A stretch of DNA of 64,000 bases from Agromyces protaetiae (GTDB taxonomy: Bacteria > Actinomycetota > Actinomycetes > Actinomycetales > Microbacteriaceae): the NCBI RefSeq assembly GCF_004135405.1, contig NZ_CP035491.1, forward strand, positions 1,364,001 to 1,428,000, given 5' to 3'. A model generated the notes under the pieces. The model made no database searches and had not been told where the DNA came from. It saw only the letters and a list, made by a program, of their open reading frames with translations. Below, in pieces: positions 1 through 8,328 of the stretch (position 1 is the stretch's first letter; each line of letters begins with the position of its first letter). The translations under genes and the position numbers were made by a program.

Positions 1-138
1 CACGGCGTGCCCGTCCGCATCGCCGGCCCGGCGATGCGCGTCGCCGGGCGCATCAGCCCCGGCCCCTCACCCCTCAGACTCCCCGAGCCGATCGCCGGCG
101 CGACGTCCCTCACCATCCACCAGGAGAACCACCGATGA
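1..138 (+). CDS. C-terminal end of an unidentified protein upstream of murQ
   Basis: The window opens inside a reading frame that gives 45 codons and a TGA whose last bases overlap the murQ start (ATGA overlap). The overlap implies translational coupling, so the truncated gene is probably the preceding gene of the murQ operon. The visible tail is rich in Pro, Ala and Arg and shows no motif I can name. In related bacteria murQ neighbours include N-acetylmuramidases, sugar kinases and ABC transporters, but nothing here decides between them. Confidence 0.5.
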   Translation, partial: HGVPVRIAGPAMRVAGRISPGPSPLRLPEPIAGATSLTIHQENHR

Positions 139-1130
139 CGACGACGAACCACCCCGCCGCGAGCGAGCCCGCGGCCGAGGACCGCGCACGCCTGCACGAC
201 GTGCTCGCGGGCCTCGCGACCGAGCAGGTCGCCGACGGCCTCGCCGACTTCGACCTCCGCTCGACCGAGGCGCAGCTCGCGACCATGGTCGACGAGAGCG
301 CCGTCGCGGTCGAGGCCGTGCGCGACGCGACGCCGCAGATCGCCGCCGCCGTCGACGCGATCGTCGCGCGCCTGCGCGCAGGCGGCCGTCTCGTGTACCT
401 CGGCGCGGGCACCGCGGGGCGCCTCGGCGTGCTCGACGCGAGCGAGATCCCCCCGACGTTCGGCACCGACCCGTCGCTCGTCGTAGGACTCATCGCGGGC
501 GGCGAGACGGCCATCAGACACGCCGTCGAGAACGCCGAGGACGACGCCGAGCAGGGCGCCGCCGACGTCGCGGCGATCGGGATCGGCCCGCTCGACGCGC
601 TCGTCGGCATCTCGGCATCGGGTCGCACGCCGTACGTGCTCGGTGCGCTCGCGCACGCCCGAGCGGCCGGCGCGCTCACCGTCGCCCTCGCGAGCAACCG
701 GGGTTCCGAGATCGGCGCCGCAGCCGACCTCGCGATCGAGACGGCCGTCGGCCCCGAGGTCGTCGCGGGATCCACGCGACTCAAGGCGGGCACCGCCCAG
801 AAGCTCGTGCTCAACGCCATCTCGACGCTCGCGATGGTGCATCTCGGCAAGGTCCACGGGAATCTCATGGTCGACGTGCGGGCGACGAACGCGAAACTGC
901 GGGCGCGGGCGGAGCGGATCGTGATGGCGGCGACGGGCTGCGAGTCGGCCGAGGCCGCCGCCGCGCTCGCCTCGACCGGCGGCGCCGTCAAGCCCGCGAT
1001 CCTCGTCACCCTCACTGGGGTCGATGCCGAGGTCGCAGTGAGGGCGCTCGATCGGGAGGATGGGGTGTTACGCGGTGCGCTCGAGCGGCTCGCGAGCGCC
1101 GACCGACCCGAGGAGTCCCATGTCCCCTGA
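135..1130 (+). CDS. murQ: N-acetylmuramic acid 6-phosphate etherase
   Basis: Cytoplasmic etherase that cleaves the D-lactyl ether of MurNAc-6-phosphate to give GlcNAc-6-phosphate and D-lactate in cell-wall sugar salvage. The 331-residue length is close to the family's usual 300 or so. An N-terminal helical part with the family pattern around LRSTEAQL (41-48) precedes the SIS sugar-isomerase domain. The phosphosugar-binding stretch LVYLGAGTAGRLGVLDASE lies near residues 86-104 and the second SIS loop GISASGRTPYVLGAL near 155-170. It overlaps the upstream frame by 4 nt and the downstream RpiR-type regulator by 11 nt, which indicates one operon. Confidence 0.95.
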   Translation: MTTTNHPAASEPAAEDRARLHDVLAGLATEQVADGLADFDLRSTEAQLATMVDESAVAVEAVRDATPQIAAAVDAIVARLRAGGRLVYLGAGTAGRLGVLDASEIPPTFGTDPSLVVGLIAGGETAIRHAVENAEDDAEQGAADVAAIGIGPLDALVGISASGRTPYVLGALAHARAAGALTVALASNRGSEIGAAADLAIETAVGPEVVAGSTRLKAGTAQKLVLNAISTLAMVHLGKVHGNLMVDVRATNAKLRARAERIVMAATGCESAEAAAALASTGGAVKPAILVTLTGVDAEVAVRALDREDGVLRGALERLASADRPEESHVP

Positions 1131-2022
1131 TGTGCTGTCGGCCGTGCGGGAGGCGCTCCCGCGGTTGAGCTCGTCCGAGTCGCGTGTGGCCGTCGCGATC
1201 CTCCAGGATCCGGCGATCGTCGTCGACCTCACGATCACCGAGCTCGCGGGGGCGTGCGGCACGTCGCTCTCGACGGTCGCGCGGTTCTGCCAGACCCTCG
1301 GCTACACGGGCTACCGCGAGTTCCGCATGGCGGTCGCGAGCGCGGTGAGCCGTGAGGAGGCCGAGCGGGCGAGGTTCGGGCTCGCGGCGACCGACATCGA
1401 CCCCGACGACGGCGTCGACGAGGTCGTCGCCAAGATCGCCTTCCAGGAGATCCTCGCGATCGAGCAGACGGCGCACGGGCTGGATGTCGCGGCGCTCGAC
1501 ATCGTCGTCGACCGCCTCGTCGACGCGCGCCAGGTCGACCTGTACGGCTTCGGCGCGTCGGGGCTCACCGCGCAGGACCTCCAGCAGAAGCTCGTCCGCG
1601 TCGGCATGGTCGCGACGTGCTCGGTCGACATCCATCTCGCACTCGTGTCGGCCGCGCTCCGCGGCCCCGGCGACGTGGCCATCGCGATCTCGCACTCCGG
1701 CGAGACGACCGAGACGCTTCACGCGCTCGACGTCGCCGCTTCGGCCGGGGCGTTCACGGTCGCGATCACGAACTCGCCCGCGTCCCCCCTGGCCGAGATC
1801 GCCGACGCCGTCCTCGCGACCCGTGCGCGCGAGTCGAGCTTCCGCCTCGGGGCCATGTCGAGCCGCATCGCGCAGCTCGCGCTCGTCGACATCCTGTTCG
1901 TCCGACTCGCGCAGCGCCGTCACCTCGACGTCGAGGAGCCGCTCCGTCGCACGCGCGAAGTGACGGCGAGCCATCGTGTGCCGCCCAGGCGGCGCGGCGC
2001 GGGGGAGACGGGAGCGAGCTGA
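1120..2022 (+). CDS. MurR/RpiR family transcriptional regulator
   Basis: About 300 residues: an N-terminal RpiR-type helix-turn-helix (residues 1-77, with TITELAGACGTSLSTVARFC) and a C-terminal SIS domain (about 110-240, AISHSGETTETL) that in this family senses phosphosugars. I chose the ATG at 1120 rather than an in-frame ATG 60 nt upstream because GGAG precedes it closely and the shorter start fits the family. It overlaps murQ by 11 nt, so it is probably co-transcribed and may control MurNAc-6-P use, as MurR does. The C-terminal 25 residues are basic and look non-conserved. Confidence 0.85.
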   Translation: MSPDVLSAVREALPRLSSSESRVAVAILQDPAIVVDLTITELAGACGTSLSTVARFCQTLGYTGYREFRMAVASAVSREEAERARFGLAATDIDPDDGVDEVVAKIAFQEILAIEQTAHGLDVAALDIVVDRLVDARQVDLYGFGASGLTAQDLQQKLVRVGMVATCSVDIHLALVSAALRGPGDVAIAISHSGETTETLHALDVAASAGAFTVAITNSPASPLAEIADAVLATRARESSFRLGAMSSRIAQLALVDILFVRLAQRRHLDVEEPLRRTREVTASHRVPPRRRGAGETGAS

Positions 2023-2091
2023 CGCCCGCGGCTCGAGGGGCGCGCCGATAGCATCGAGGAGGCGCCCGTTCGGTGCGCTCAGGAGGCGTTC

Positions 2092-3558
2092 ATGGTGACA
2101 GGGGCACCGCGCGTCGAAGTCGACGCGATCGTCGTCGGGTCGGGCCCGAACGGGCTCGCGACGGCCGTCACGCTCGCGCGCGCCGGGCTCTCGGTGCACG
2201 TCGTCGAACGCGAGGCGACGATCGGCGGCGGCGCACGCACCGAGGAGCTGACCCTGCCGGGCTTCCGCCACGACGTGTGCTCGGCCGTGCACCCGCTCGC
2301 GCTCGCATCGCGCTTTTTCCGTGAGTTCGGCCTCGACCGCCGCATCGAACTCGTCGTGCCCGAGGTGTCGTTCGGGCACCCGCTCGACGGCGGCCGCGCT
2401 GGCATCGCGTGGCGCGACTTCGACCGCACGGTCGACGGGCTCGGCGCCGACGGCGCCGCCTACCGGTCGCTCCTCGCACGGTTCGTCGCGCACCCCGGCG
2501 CGGTCGCGTCGTTCACGGGCGGGTCGATCGTGCGCATCCCCGCCGATCCCGTGACCGCGGTGCGCTTCGGCCTCAACGCGCTCGAGCAGGGCACACGCGC
2601 CTGGAGCGGCAGATTCACGGATGTCCCGGCGCCCGCCATGCTCACGGGCGCCGCCGCGCACGCCATCCTGCCGCTCCCGAGCGTCGCCGCGGCGGCCGTC
2701 GGGCTCTCGCTCGTCACGTGGGCGCACACCGTCGGCTGGCCCGTGCCGGTCGGCGGCAGCCAGGCGATCGTCGACGCGCTCGTCGCAGACCTCACGGCGC
2801 ACGGCGGAACGATCGAGACCGGGCGTTCGGTGGAACGCCTCGACGAACTCCCCGCCGCACGCGCCGTGCTGTTCGACACGACGCCGCGCGCGCTCGCGAG
2901 CATCGCAGGCGAGCGGATGCCCCGGCGCTACCTCGAGACCCTCGAACGGTTCCGGTACGGCAACGCCGTCGCGAAGGTCGACTTCGCGCTCTCGGGGCCG
3001 GTGCCGTGGACGAACCCCGACCTCGCCCGCACCGGAACCCTGCACCTCGGCGGGACGCGCGAAGAACTCGCCGTCGCCGAGAACGCGGTCGCACGAGGCA
3101 TCCACCCCGACTCCCCCTACGTGCTCGTGTCGCAACCGACCGTGCTCGACCCGGCGCGCGCGCCCGAGGGCAAGCACGTGCTGTGGGCGTACACGCACGT
3201 GCCACGCGGCTCGAACCTCGACCGCACCGAGGTCGTCACCCGCCAGATCGAGCGCTTCGCGCCCGGGTTCCGCGACCTCGTGCTCGCGTCGGCGTCGCGC
3301 ACGGCCATCGACGTCGAGGCCCACAACCCCAACTACGTGCTCGGCGACATCTCGGCGGGCGAGCCCGACTTCGCGCAGCTCCTGCGTCGGCCCGTGCTCT
3401 CGCCCGACCCGTGGCGGACGCCCGCACGCGGAATCTACCTGTGCTCGGCCTCGACGCCACCCGGCCCCGGCGTGCACGGCCTCGGCGGGTGGCACGCGGC
3501 GCGGAGCGCGCTCCGGCACGAGTTCGGCATCACGGCGGCACCCTCGCTCGCGCCGTGA
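2092..3558 (+). CDS. CrtI-like FAD-dependent oxidoreductase (phytoene desaturase-like)
   Basis: A 488-residue flavoprotein. The dinucleotide-binding Rossmann motif GSGPNGLATAV begins at residue 16, followed by the acidic end of the second strand (VVERE) and the GGGARTEE region typical of the amine-oxidase/phytoene-desaturase fold. The C-terminal FAD motif is represented by PPGPGVHGLGGWHAA. An AGGAGG-type ribosome site lies just before the ATG. No other carotenoid genes are adjacent, so the substrate is unknown; many actinobacterial homologues of this type are orphan oxidoreductases. Coding matches the neighbours and there is no sign of transfer. Confidence 0.8.
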   Translation: MVTGAPRVEVDAIVVGSGPNGLATAVTLARAGLSVHVVEREATIGGGARTEELTLPGFRHDVCSAVHPLALASRFFREFGLDRRIELVVPEVSFGHPLDGGRAGIAWRDFDRTVDGLGADGAAYRSLLARFVAHPGAVASFTGGSIVRIPADPVTAVRFGLNALEQGTRAWSGRFTDVPAPAMLTGAAAHAILPLPSVAAAAVGLSLVTWAHTVGWPVPVGGSQAIVDALVADLTAHGGTIETGRSVERLDELPAARAVLFDTTPRALASIAGERMPRRYLETLERFRYGNAVAKVDFALSGPVPWTNPDLARTGTLHLGGTREELAVAENAVARGIHPDSPYVLVSQPTVLDPARAPEGKHVLWAYTHVPRGSNLDRTEVVTRQIERFAPGFRDLVLASASRTAIDVEAHNPNYVLGDISAGEPDFAQLLRRPVLSPDPWRTPARGIYLCSASTPPGPGVHGLGGWHAARSALRHEFGITAAPSLAP

Positions 3559-3591
3559 GCGGCGGGCCCGGCGGGATCGGCGGGATCGGCC

Positions 3592-3885
3592 TCAGAAGTC
3601 GACGAGATGCAGCTCGACCTCGACCGGGCCGCCCGCTTCGAGTTCCTCGGCGACCCGCACGGCCTTCTTGATCGGCAGGACGTAGGCGCCCGCTGCCGAG
3701 TCGGGGAACACCGACGTCGTCCAGACGGTGCGCCCGACCCGGGCGCGCACGCGGACCGAGCCGAATCCGCGCGGCGGCAGCGGCACCTCGCGGATGGCGG
3801 CGGATGCCTCGTCGGGCACGGTCACGAAGAACCACTCGGCACGTGCCCGCCACTCCCACAACTCGGCGATGAACCGGAACTCCAT
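3592..3885 (-). CDS. DUF1905 domain protein
   Basis: A 97-residue protein beginning MEFRFIAELWEWRARAEWFF, the characteristic opening of DUF1905, with the later VYVLPIKKAVR-like segment (AYVLPIKKAVRVAEEL) also conserved. Function unknown; the fold is a small beta-barrel. The TAGCGT hexamer ends 7 nt before the ATG with no ribosome site between, which suggests a leaderless mRNA. The frame is continuous with the upstream permease only because of the apparent frameshift in that gene, so this is a separate gene, not a fusion domain. Confidence 0.8.
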   Translation of the reverse strand: MEFRFIAELWEWRARAEWFFVTVPDEASAAIREVPLPPRGFGSVRVRARVGRTVWTTSVFPDSAAGAYVLPIKKAVRVAEELEAGGPVEVELHLVDF

Positions 3886-3895
3886 GGGCTCGACG

Positions 3896-4812
3896 CTACC
3901 CGGAGCCGCCGACGCGCTCCGCCCGCGCGGCGCGCTGCGCGCGGAGCGCGCGGACGGAGAGCTGCACGATGACGGCGACGAGGAGCGCCGCGAACAGCCA
4001 CGTCGCGAGCGCCGGGGGATGAGGAACGCGATCGCGACGCCGCCGAACGACGCGATCGTCGCCGCGAGGCCGACCGTCAGCCCCTGCTTCAGGTCGACGA
4101 GGCCGCCGCGCACGTTCGTGATCGTGCCGCTCACCGCGGTCGGGATCATGACGACGAGCGACGTGCCCTTCGCCATGAGGTCGCCCATGCCGAGGAGCAC
4201 GATGAAGACGGGCACCATGAGCGTGCCGCCGCCGATGCCGAACAGCCCCGACGCGATTCCGACCGCGACGCCGATGCCGACGAGCGCGAGCGCGATCCAC
4301 ACCGTGATCTCGAGGTGGCCCGACTCGCGGTCGGGCACCGCGAGCAGCAGCCGCACGGTGATGACGACGAGCAGTGCGATGAAGCCCCACCGCAGCCACG
4401 TCAGCGGGATGCGCCGCAGGATGCGCGCACCGATCCACGACCCGACGACGCCCCCGATCGCGACGAAGAGCGCCGCGAGCAGGTCGACCTGCCCGCCCGC
4501 GAGATACCCGATCGCACCTCCGATCGACGCCGGCACGATCGCCGCGAGCGAGGTCGCCGTCGCGCGTCGCTGATCCATGCGGGCGAGCCACATGAGGAGC
4601 GGCACCATGACGATCCCGCCGCCGACGCCGAACGCACCCGAGAGCAGCCCTCCGATCGCACCGATGACGGCCAGGCGCACCCAGCCGGGCGCGGGCGCGG
4701 CCGGCGCGGGCGGCGCGGGCGGCGCGGCCGAAGCGGCTGCGTCAGGCGCGGTCGCGCGGGGGTCGGATGCCTCGGACGCGGCGCCCGAAGCATCCGGATC
4801 GCTCTCGCTCAC
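3896..4812 (-). pseudogene. TauE/SafE family sulfite/sulfonate exporter, apparent frameshift
   Basis: Membrane permease with two repeated halves, each holding the family glycine motif (AFGVGGGIVMVPLL and LFGIGGGTLMVPVF), after an Ala/Pro-rich cytoplasmic N-terminus. The frame breaks after AIAFLIP at a run of five C on this strand (plus-strand G5, 4014-4018). One extra C restores PPALATWLFAALLVAVIV, a proper last membrane helix, and a TAG at 3896, giving about 305 residues. The uncorrected frame instead runs on into DUF1905. The start is taken as GTG 4812, which overlaps the TGA of the upstream epimerase (GTGA). Either a sequencing error or a real disruption. Confidence 0.8.
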
Positions 4813-5654
4813 CCGCCGACCTCGTCGCGCCACGAATGCTTCGGCGCGAAGCCGAGCTCACGGCGGGCCTTGTCGATCGAGAGGAGCGTGTCGTTGACGC
4901 CGAGGTCGCCGCGGATCTCGACGCCGGGGAACACCTCGGCGACGAGCTCCGCGTTGGGCCGCGACATGACCGTGTCGGCGGCCGCGATCACGTACCGCTC
5001 GAACCCCGGCTTCGCCTTCGCGAGCGCGAGGCTCACTGCCTGCGCGCCGTCGCGCGCGTCGATGTAGCCCCACAGGTTCCACTTGCGCCGCCGCGGGTCG
5101 GCGTCGTACTCGGGGAAGACCGCGTAGTCGGCGGGGTCCATGACGTTCGAGAACCGGAACGCCGTGATAGAGAGCTCGGGATCCCAGCGGACGAGCTGCG
5201 CCGCGAGCATCTCTTCGAGGTGCTTCACGAGCGAGTAGGTCGACTCGGGGCTCGTGACGTCCTCGTCGACGGGGATGTACGGCGGCGGCGTCTCGAACGG
5301 CAGCCCCAGCACGGTCTCGCTCGACGCCGTCACGATGCGCTTGACGCCCGCGCGTCGCGCCGCCTGCAGCACGTTGTACGTCGTCAGCATGTTGTTGCGG
5401 AACGTCTCGGCGTCGCTCGCGAGGCCCGGCGCCGGAATCGCCGCGAGGTGCACGATCGCGTCGACGCCCGAGTGGTGCTCGTCGATGCCCGCCACGGCGT
5501 CGAGCACCTGGCCGGCGTCGGTCAGGTCGACGAGCACGACGGTGCCGCGCTCGCCGACGCGGTCGAGGTTCACGACCTCGTGGCCTTCGGCTCGGAGGGT
5601 GCGGACGACGGTGCGGCCGAGCTTGCCCGATCCGCCGGTGACGATGATGCGCAT
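4809..5654 (-). CDS. NAD-dependent epimerase/dehydratase (extended SDR)
   Basis: A 281-residue extended short-chain dehydrogenase. The NAD-binding TGGSGKLG is at residues 6-13 and the catalytic pair is Y140-x3-K144 in STYSLVK, with an upstream TASSE element carrying the Ser. It is short for the family and most resembles uronate-dehydrogenase or UDP-hexose epimerase-like proteins; the substrate is not decidable. A weak GAGACT hexamer 6 nt before the ATG suggests a leaderless start. It overlaps the TauE gene by 4 nt, so the two are probably co-transcribed. Confidence 0.8.
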   Translation of the reverse strand: MRIIVTGGSGKLGRTVVRTLRAEGHEVVNLDRVGERGTVVLVDLTDAGQVLDAVAGIDEHHSGVDAIVHLAAIPAPGLASDAETFRNNMLTTYNVLQAARRAGVKRIVTASSETVLGLPFETPPPYIPVDEDVTSPESTYSLVKHLEEMLAAQLVRWDPELSITAFRFSNVMDPADYAVFPEYDADPRRRKWNLWGYIDARDGAQAVSLALAKAKPGFERYVIAAADTVMSRPNAELVAEVFPGVEIRGDLGVNDTLLSIDKARRELGFAPKHSWRDEVGG

Positions 5655-5698
5655 ACCGCCAGTCTCGTCGAACCCAGGCGGAACGGGCTACTCATCGG

Positions 5699-6127
5699 TC
5701 AGGAAGCGGTGCTCCCGCACGTGTACGTCACGTCGCCGACGACATGGACGCCGTCGCCGAGCTCGGCGCACGTCTGCATCGCGGGGATCGCGGCCACGAT
5801 GATGGCCGCCACGACGAGGAGCACGATGCTCGAGACGATCACCCCTGCGAGAGCGAACCCGTTGTGCCACTTCGGATTGCGCGACTGCACGAGCGCGACG
5901 ATCGAGAGCACGAGGCCGACGACGGCGCCGGGGCCGCAGAACGCGAGGACGAGGCCGACGATGCCGAGCACCTTGCCGCGATCCTTCGTGAACGGGATGA
6001 GCGGGGGAGACGGCGCCGCCGCGGGCGCGCCCGTCGGGGGTGTGGGAACGGTCGGCGGAGTGAGCGCGTCGGGCGCCGCGGGAACGGGGGCCGCCGATAC
6101 GGGTTCGGCGGTGTCTTCGAGGGTCAT
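5699..6127 (-). CDS. DUF4190-like membrane protein
   Basis: A 142-residue protein with a Pro/Ala-rich N-terminal tail (about 1-50), then two hydrophobic helices separated by a short QSRNPKWHNGFALAG loop, as in DUF4190 proteins. A short outside C-terminus holds two cysteines (CAELGDG and TYTCG). The same ending occurs in the protein at 6809-7348, so the two are paralogues. The ATG at 6127 is favoured over one 18 nt upstream because a CACAAT hexamer stands 6 nt before it. Function unknown. Confidence 0.65.
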   Translation of the reverse strand: MTLEDTAEPVSAAPVPAAPDALTPPTVPTPPTGAPAAAPSPPLIPFTKDRGKVLGIVGLVLAFCGPGAVVGLVLSIVALVQSRNPKWHNGFALAGVIVSSIVLLVVAAIIVAAIPAMQTCAELGDGVHVVGDVTYTCGSTAS

Positions 6128-6204
6128 CGGTGGATTGTGCACCATCCGGGCGGAACACCGGGTCGAGTTCTCCACAGGGCCGGGGCGGTACCCCGACGAG
6201 GCGC

Positions 6205-6732
6205 TCAGTGGACGGTACGGCTGAGCGCGGGCTCGGCAGTCGTCGCGGCGTCGGCGCGCAGGACACGGTCGAACTCGGAGGCGAACGGCGCACGCGACAG
6301 CCGCCGCGCGATCGCTCCGATGGCCCACACGATCGTGACGCCGACGATGCCGATCGCCGCGCCCGCCGCGTTCGCGAGCAGGTCTCGGGGATCGGAGATG
6401 CGGTCTTCCATGGGGATCTGCGCGACCTCGATCGCGATGCTCACGGCGACGGCCGCGGCGAACGCCGCGACGATGCGCCGACGACCGGCGAGGAGTGCGA
6501 AGAGCGCCCCGAGCGGCAGGAACATCGCGATGTTCAGGGCGAACTCGGTCGGCGATCCGGTCGTCCACGTCGACCGGTCGAACCAGATCGACGGGGTCAG
6601 CACCCCGTACCGAGCCTCCCAGCCGATCGCATGCCACGACACCGGCCCGAGGGTCGCCCACGCGACGAGGGCGAGGTACCCCGCGGCGGCGACGAGGAGC
6701 GGGATCCGGCGGAGCATGATGCCAGCATCCAC
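6205..6732 (-). CDS. VanZ family membrane protein
   Basis: A 175-residue protein with four predicted membrane helices and the VanZ hallmarks: the N-terminal LGPVSW segment, NIAMFLPLGALFALL, then IEVAQIP and the DPRDLLANAAGAAIG motif (D-x2-D-x3-N). VanZ homologues are named after a teicoplanin-resistance protein, but most, probably including this one, have unknown envelope roles. ATG 6732 is supported by a CAGGAT hexamer 7 nt upstream; ATG 6717 is an alternative. It sits between two DUF4190-like genes on the same strand, with gaps of about 76-77 nt on either side. Confidence 0.8.
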   Translation of the reverse strand: MDAGIMLRRIPLLVAAAGYLALVAWATLGPVSWHAIGWEARYGVLTPSIWFDRSTWTTGSPTEFALNIAMFLPLGALFALLAGRRRIVAAFAAAVAVSIAIEVAQIPMEDRISDPRDLLANAAGAAIGIVGVTIVWAIGAIARRLSRAPFASEFDRVLRADAATTAEPALSRTVH

Positions 6733-6808
6733 CGCGATCCTGCGAACCCGCCGAAGACCCGCGGGGAATGCGGCGACCCGCGGGCCGCCAGGGGAGCCGA
6801 GGGGGAGG

Positions 6809-7348
6809 TCAGCAGGAGTACGTGAAGCCGTCGACGACGTGCTCGCCCGGGCCGAGGATGTCGCAGTTCGCGGCGACGGTCAGCAGCGTCGGGATGAGGA
6901 ACGCGAGGGCGACGATCGTAAGGACGACGCCGAGTGCGCCGACGATGATGCCGATGAGAGCCGGGATGTTCCGTGCCCCGGCCTTGCGCGACTGCACGAA
7001 CCCGACGATCGAGAGCACGAGACCGATGACCGAGAACGCCCCGAGGAACGACACCACGAGGCCGACGATGCCGAGGACCTTGCCGGGGACCTTTCCGCCC
7101 TGGCCGGTGGGGGCCGCGTACGCCGGGCCGGCCTGCTCGGGGGCCGGAGCGTAGGCGGGCGCGTACGCAGGGGCCGCGCCGGGCGCGGGCGCGTACGCGG
7201 GGGTGGCGCCGGGAGCTTCGAAGACCGGAGCGGGCGCGGCGGGCGCCGCGGGCGGCGGTGCGACGGGGTACGCGGCGGGGGCCGACGGAGCCGGGGGGAT
7301 CTGCGCGTCGGGCGCGGGGAACTGTCCGGGTGCAGGAGGCAGGGTCAT
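6809..7348 (-). CDS. DUF4190-like membrane protein with Ala/Pro-rich N-terminus
   Basis: A 179-residue protein whose first 85 residues or so are Ala/Pro/Tyr-rich with repeated AYAPA units, followed by two membrane helices (VLGIVGLVVSFLGAF and IGIIVGALGVVLTIVALAFLI) and a short Cys-containing tail (NCDILGPG, TYSC). It is paralogous to the protein at 5699-6127. The low-complexity tail is probably a cytoplasmic linker or interaction arm, as in other actinobacterial proteins of this type. Function unknown. Confidence 0.65.
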   Translation of the reverse strand: MTLPPAPGQFPAPDAQIPPAPSAPAAYPVAPPPAAPAAPAPVFEAPGATPAYAPAPGAAPAYAPAYAPAPEQAGPAYAAPTGQGGKVPGKVLGIVGLVVSFLGAFSVIGLVLSIVGFVQSRKAGARNIPALIGIIVGALGVVLTIVALAFLIPTLLTVAANCDILGPGEHVVDGFTYSC

Positions 7349-7459
7349 AAAGAGGGATTCTGCCGCATCGGGGGAGGAGAGGGCTCCCGACTGTCCACAA
7401 CCGGAAGCGGGCGCGCCCCGGCGTGAGCCGGAGACGCGCCCGCGAGGCCGCCCGAAGGG

Positions 7460-8296
7460 TCAGCCGTGGAACGCGTCGGGGTGCGGACCCGTGCGGCCGT
7501 CGCGGTCGAGCGCGTCGATCGCGGCGAGCTCGTCGGCGTCGAGATCGAAGCCGAACACGTCGAGGTTCTCGGCGATGCGTGCGGGCGTCACCGACTTGGG
7601 GATGACGACGCGGCCCTGCTGCAGGTGCCAGCGCAGCACGACCTGCGCGGGCGTCTGGCCGTGGCGCTCGGCGACCCTGACGATGGATGCCTCGCCGAGC
7701 ACGGCGCCCTGCGCGAGCGGGCTCCACGCCTCGGTCACGATACCGAGGGCGTCGTTGGCGGCGATCACGGCGCGGTTCTGCAAGGCGGGGTGGAGTTCGA
7801 CCTGGTTGACGACGGGCACGACGCCCGTCTCCTGAACGATGCGGTCGAGGTGCGCGGGCTCGAAGTTCGAGACGCCGATCGCGCGCACCCTGCCGTCGGC
7901 GCGGAGTCGCTCGAGGGCTCGCCAGGTGTCGACGTAGCGGTCGTTCCGCGCGGTCGGCCAGTGGATGAGGTAGAGGTCGAGCACGTCGAGCCCGAGCTTG
8001 CCGAGCGAGACGTCGAATGCGCGGAGCGTCTCGTCGTAGCCCTGGTCGCTGTTCCACACCTTGCTCGTGACGAACAGGTCGTCGCGCGAGACATCCGCCT
8101 TCGCGATCGCGCGACCGACGCCTTCTTCGTTGCCGTAGATCGCGGCCGTGTCGATGCTGCGGTAGCCCGCGGCGATCGCGGTCGCGACGGCGGCCTCGGT
8201 CTCGTCGTTCGGCACCTGGAAGACGCCGAAGCCGAGCTGGGGCATCCGGATGCCCGTGTGCAGTTCGATCTCGGGGACGGTGACGAGTTCGGTCAT
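7460..8296 (-). CDS. Aldo/keto reductase (2,5-diketo-D-gluconate reductase-like)
   Basis: A 278-residue NADPH-dependent carbonyl reductase of the small AKR type. The catalytic tetrad is visible: Asp and Tyr in SIDTAAIYGNEEGVG, Lys in FVTSKVWN and His in LIHWP. The C-terminal NADP-binding segment VVIPKSVTPARIAEN is intact. A clear AAAGGA precedes the ATG. It lies 32 nt downstream of the MFS gene on the same strand, so it belongs to the MarR-controlled unit at 9.6 kb and may detoxify a carbonyl compound handled by that exporter. That role is inference. Confidence 0.88.
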   Translation of the reverse strand: MTELVTVPEIELHTGIRMPQLGFGVFQVPNDETEAAVATAIAAGYRSIDTAAIYGNEEGVGRAIAKADVSRDDLFVTSKVWNSDQGYDETLRAFDVSLGKLGLDVLDLYLIHWPTARNDRYVDTWRALERLRADGRVRAIGVSNFEPAHLDRIVQETGVVPVVNQVELHPALQNRAVIAANDALGIVTEAWSPLAQGAVLGEASIVRVAERHGQTPAQVVLRWHLQQGRVVIPKSVTPARIAENLDVFGFDLDADELAAIDALDRDGRTGPHPDAFHG

Positions 8297-8328
8297 GGAT
8301 GGTTCCTTTCGTGGGGTGGGGTTGAAGC

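Noticed and set aside
1012-3519. An 835-codon minus-strand frame opposite the RpiR regulator and CrtI-like gene
   Set aside because: No start signal, no domain, Arg-rich shadow composition.
3592-4833. A TauE-DUF1905 fusion protein
   Set aside because: The join is a frameshifted Arg/Ser-rich stretch; correcting one base in the G5 run separates two normal genes, and DUF1905 has its own ATG and TAGCGT promoter.
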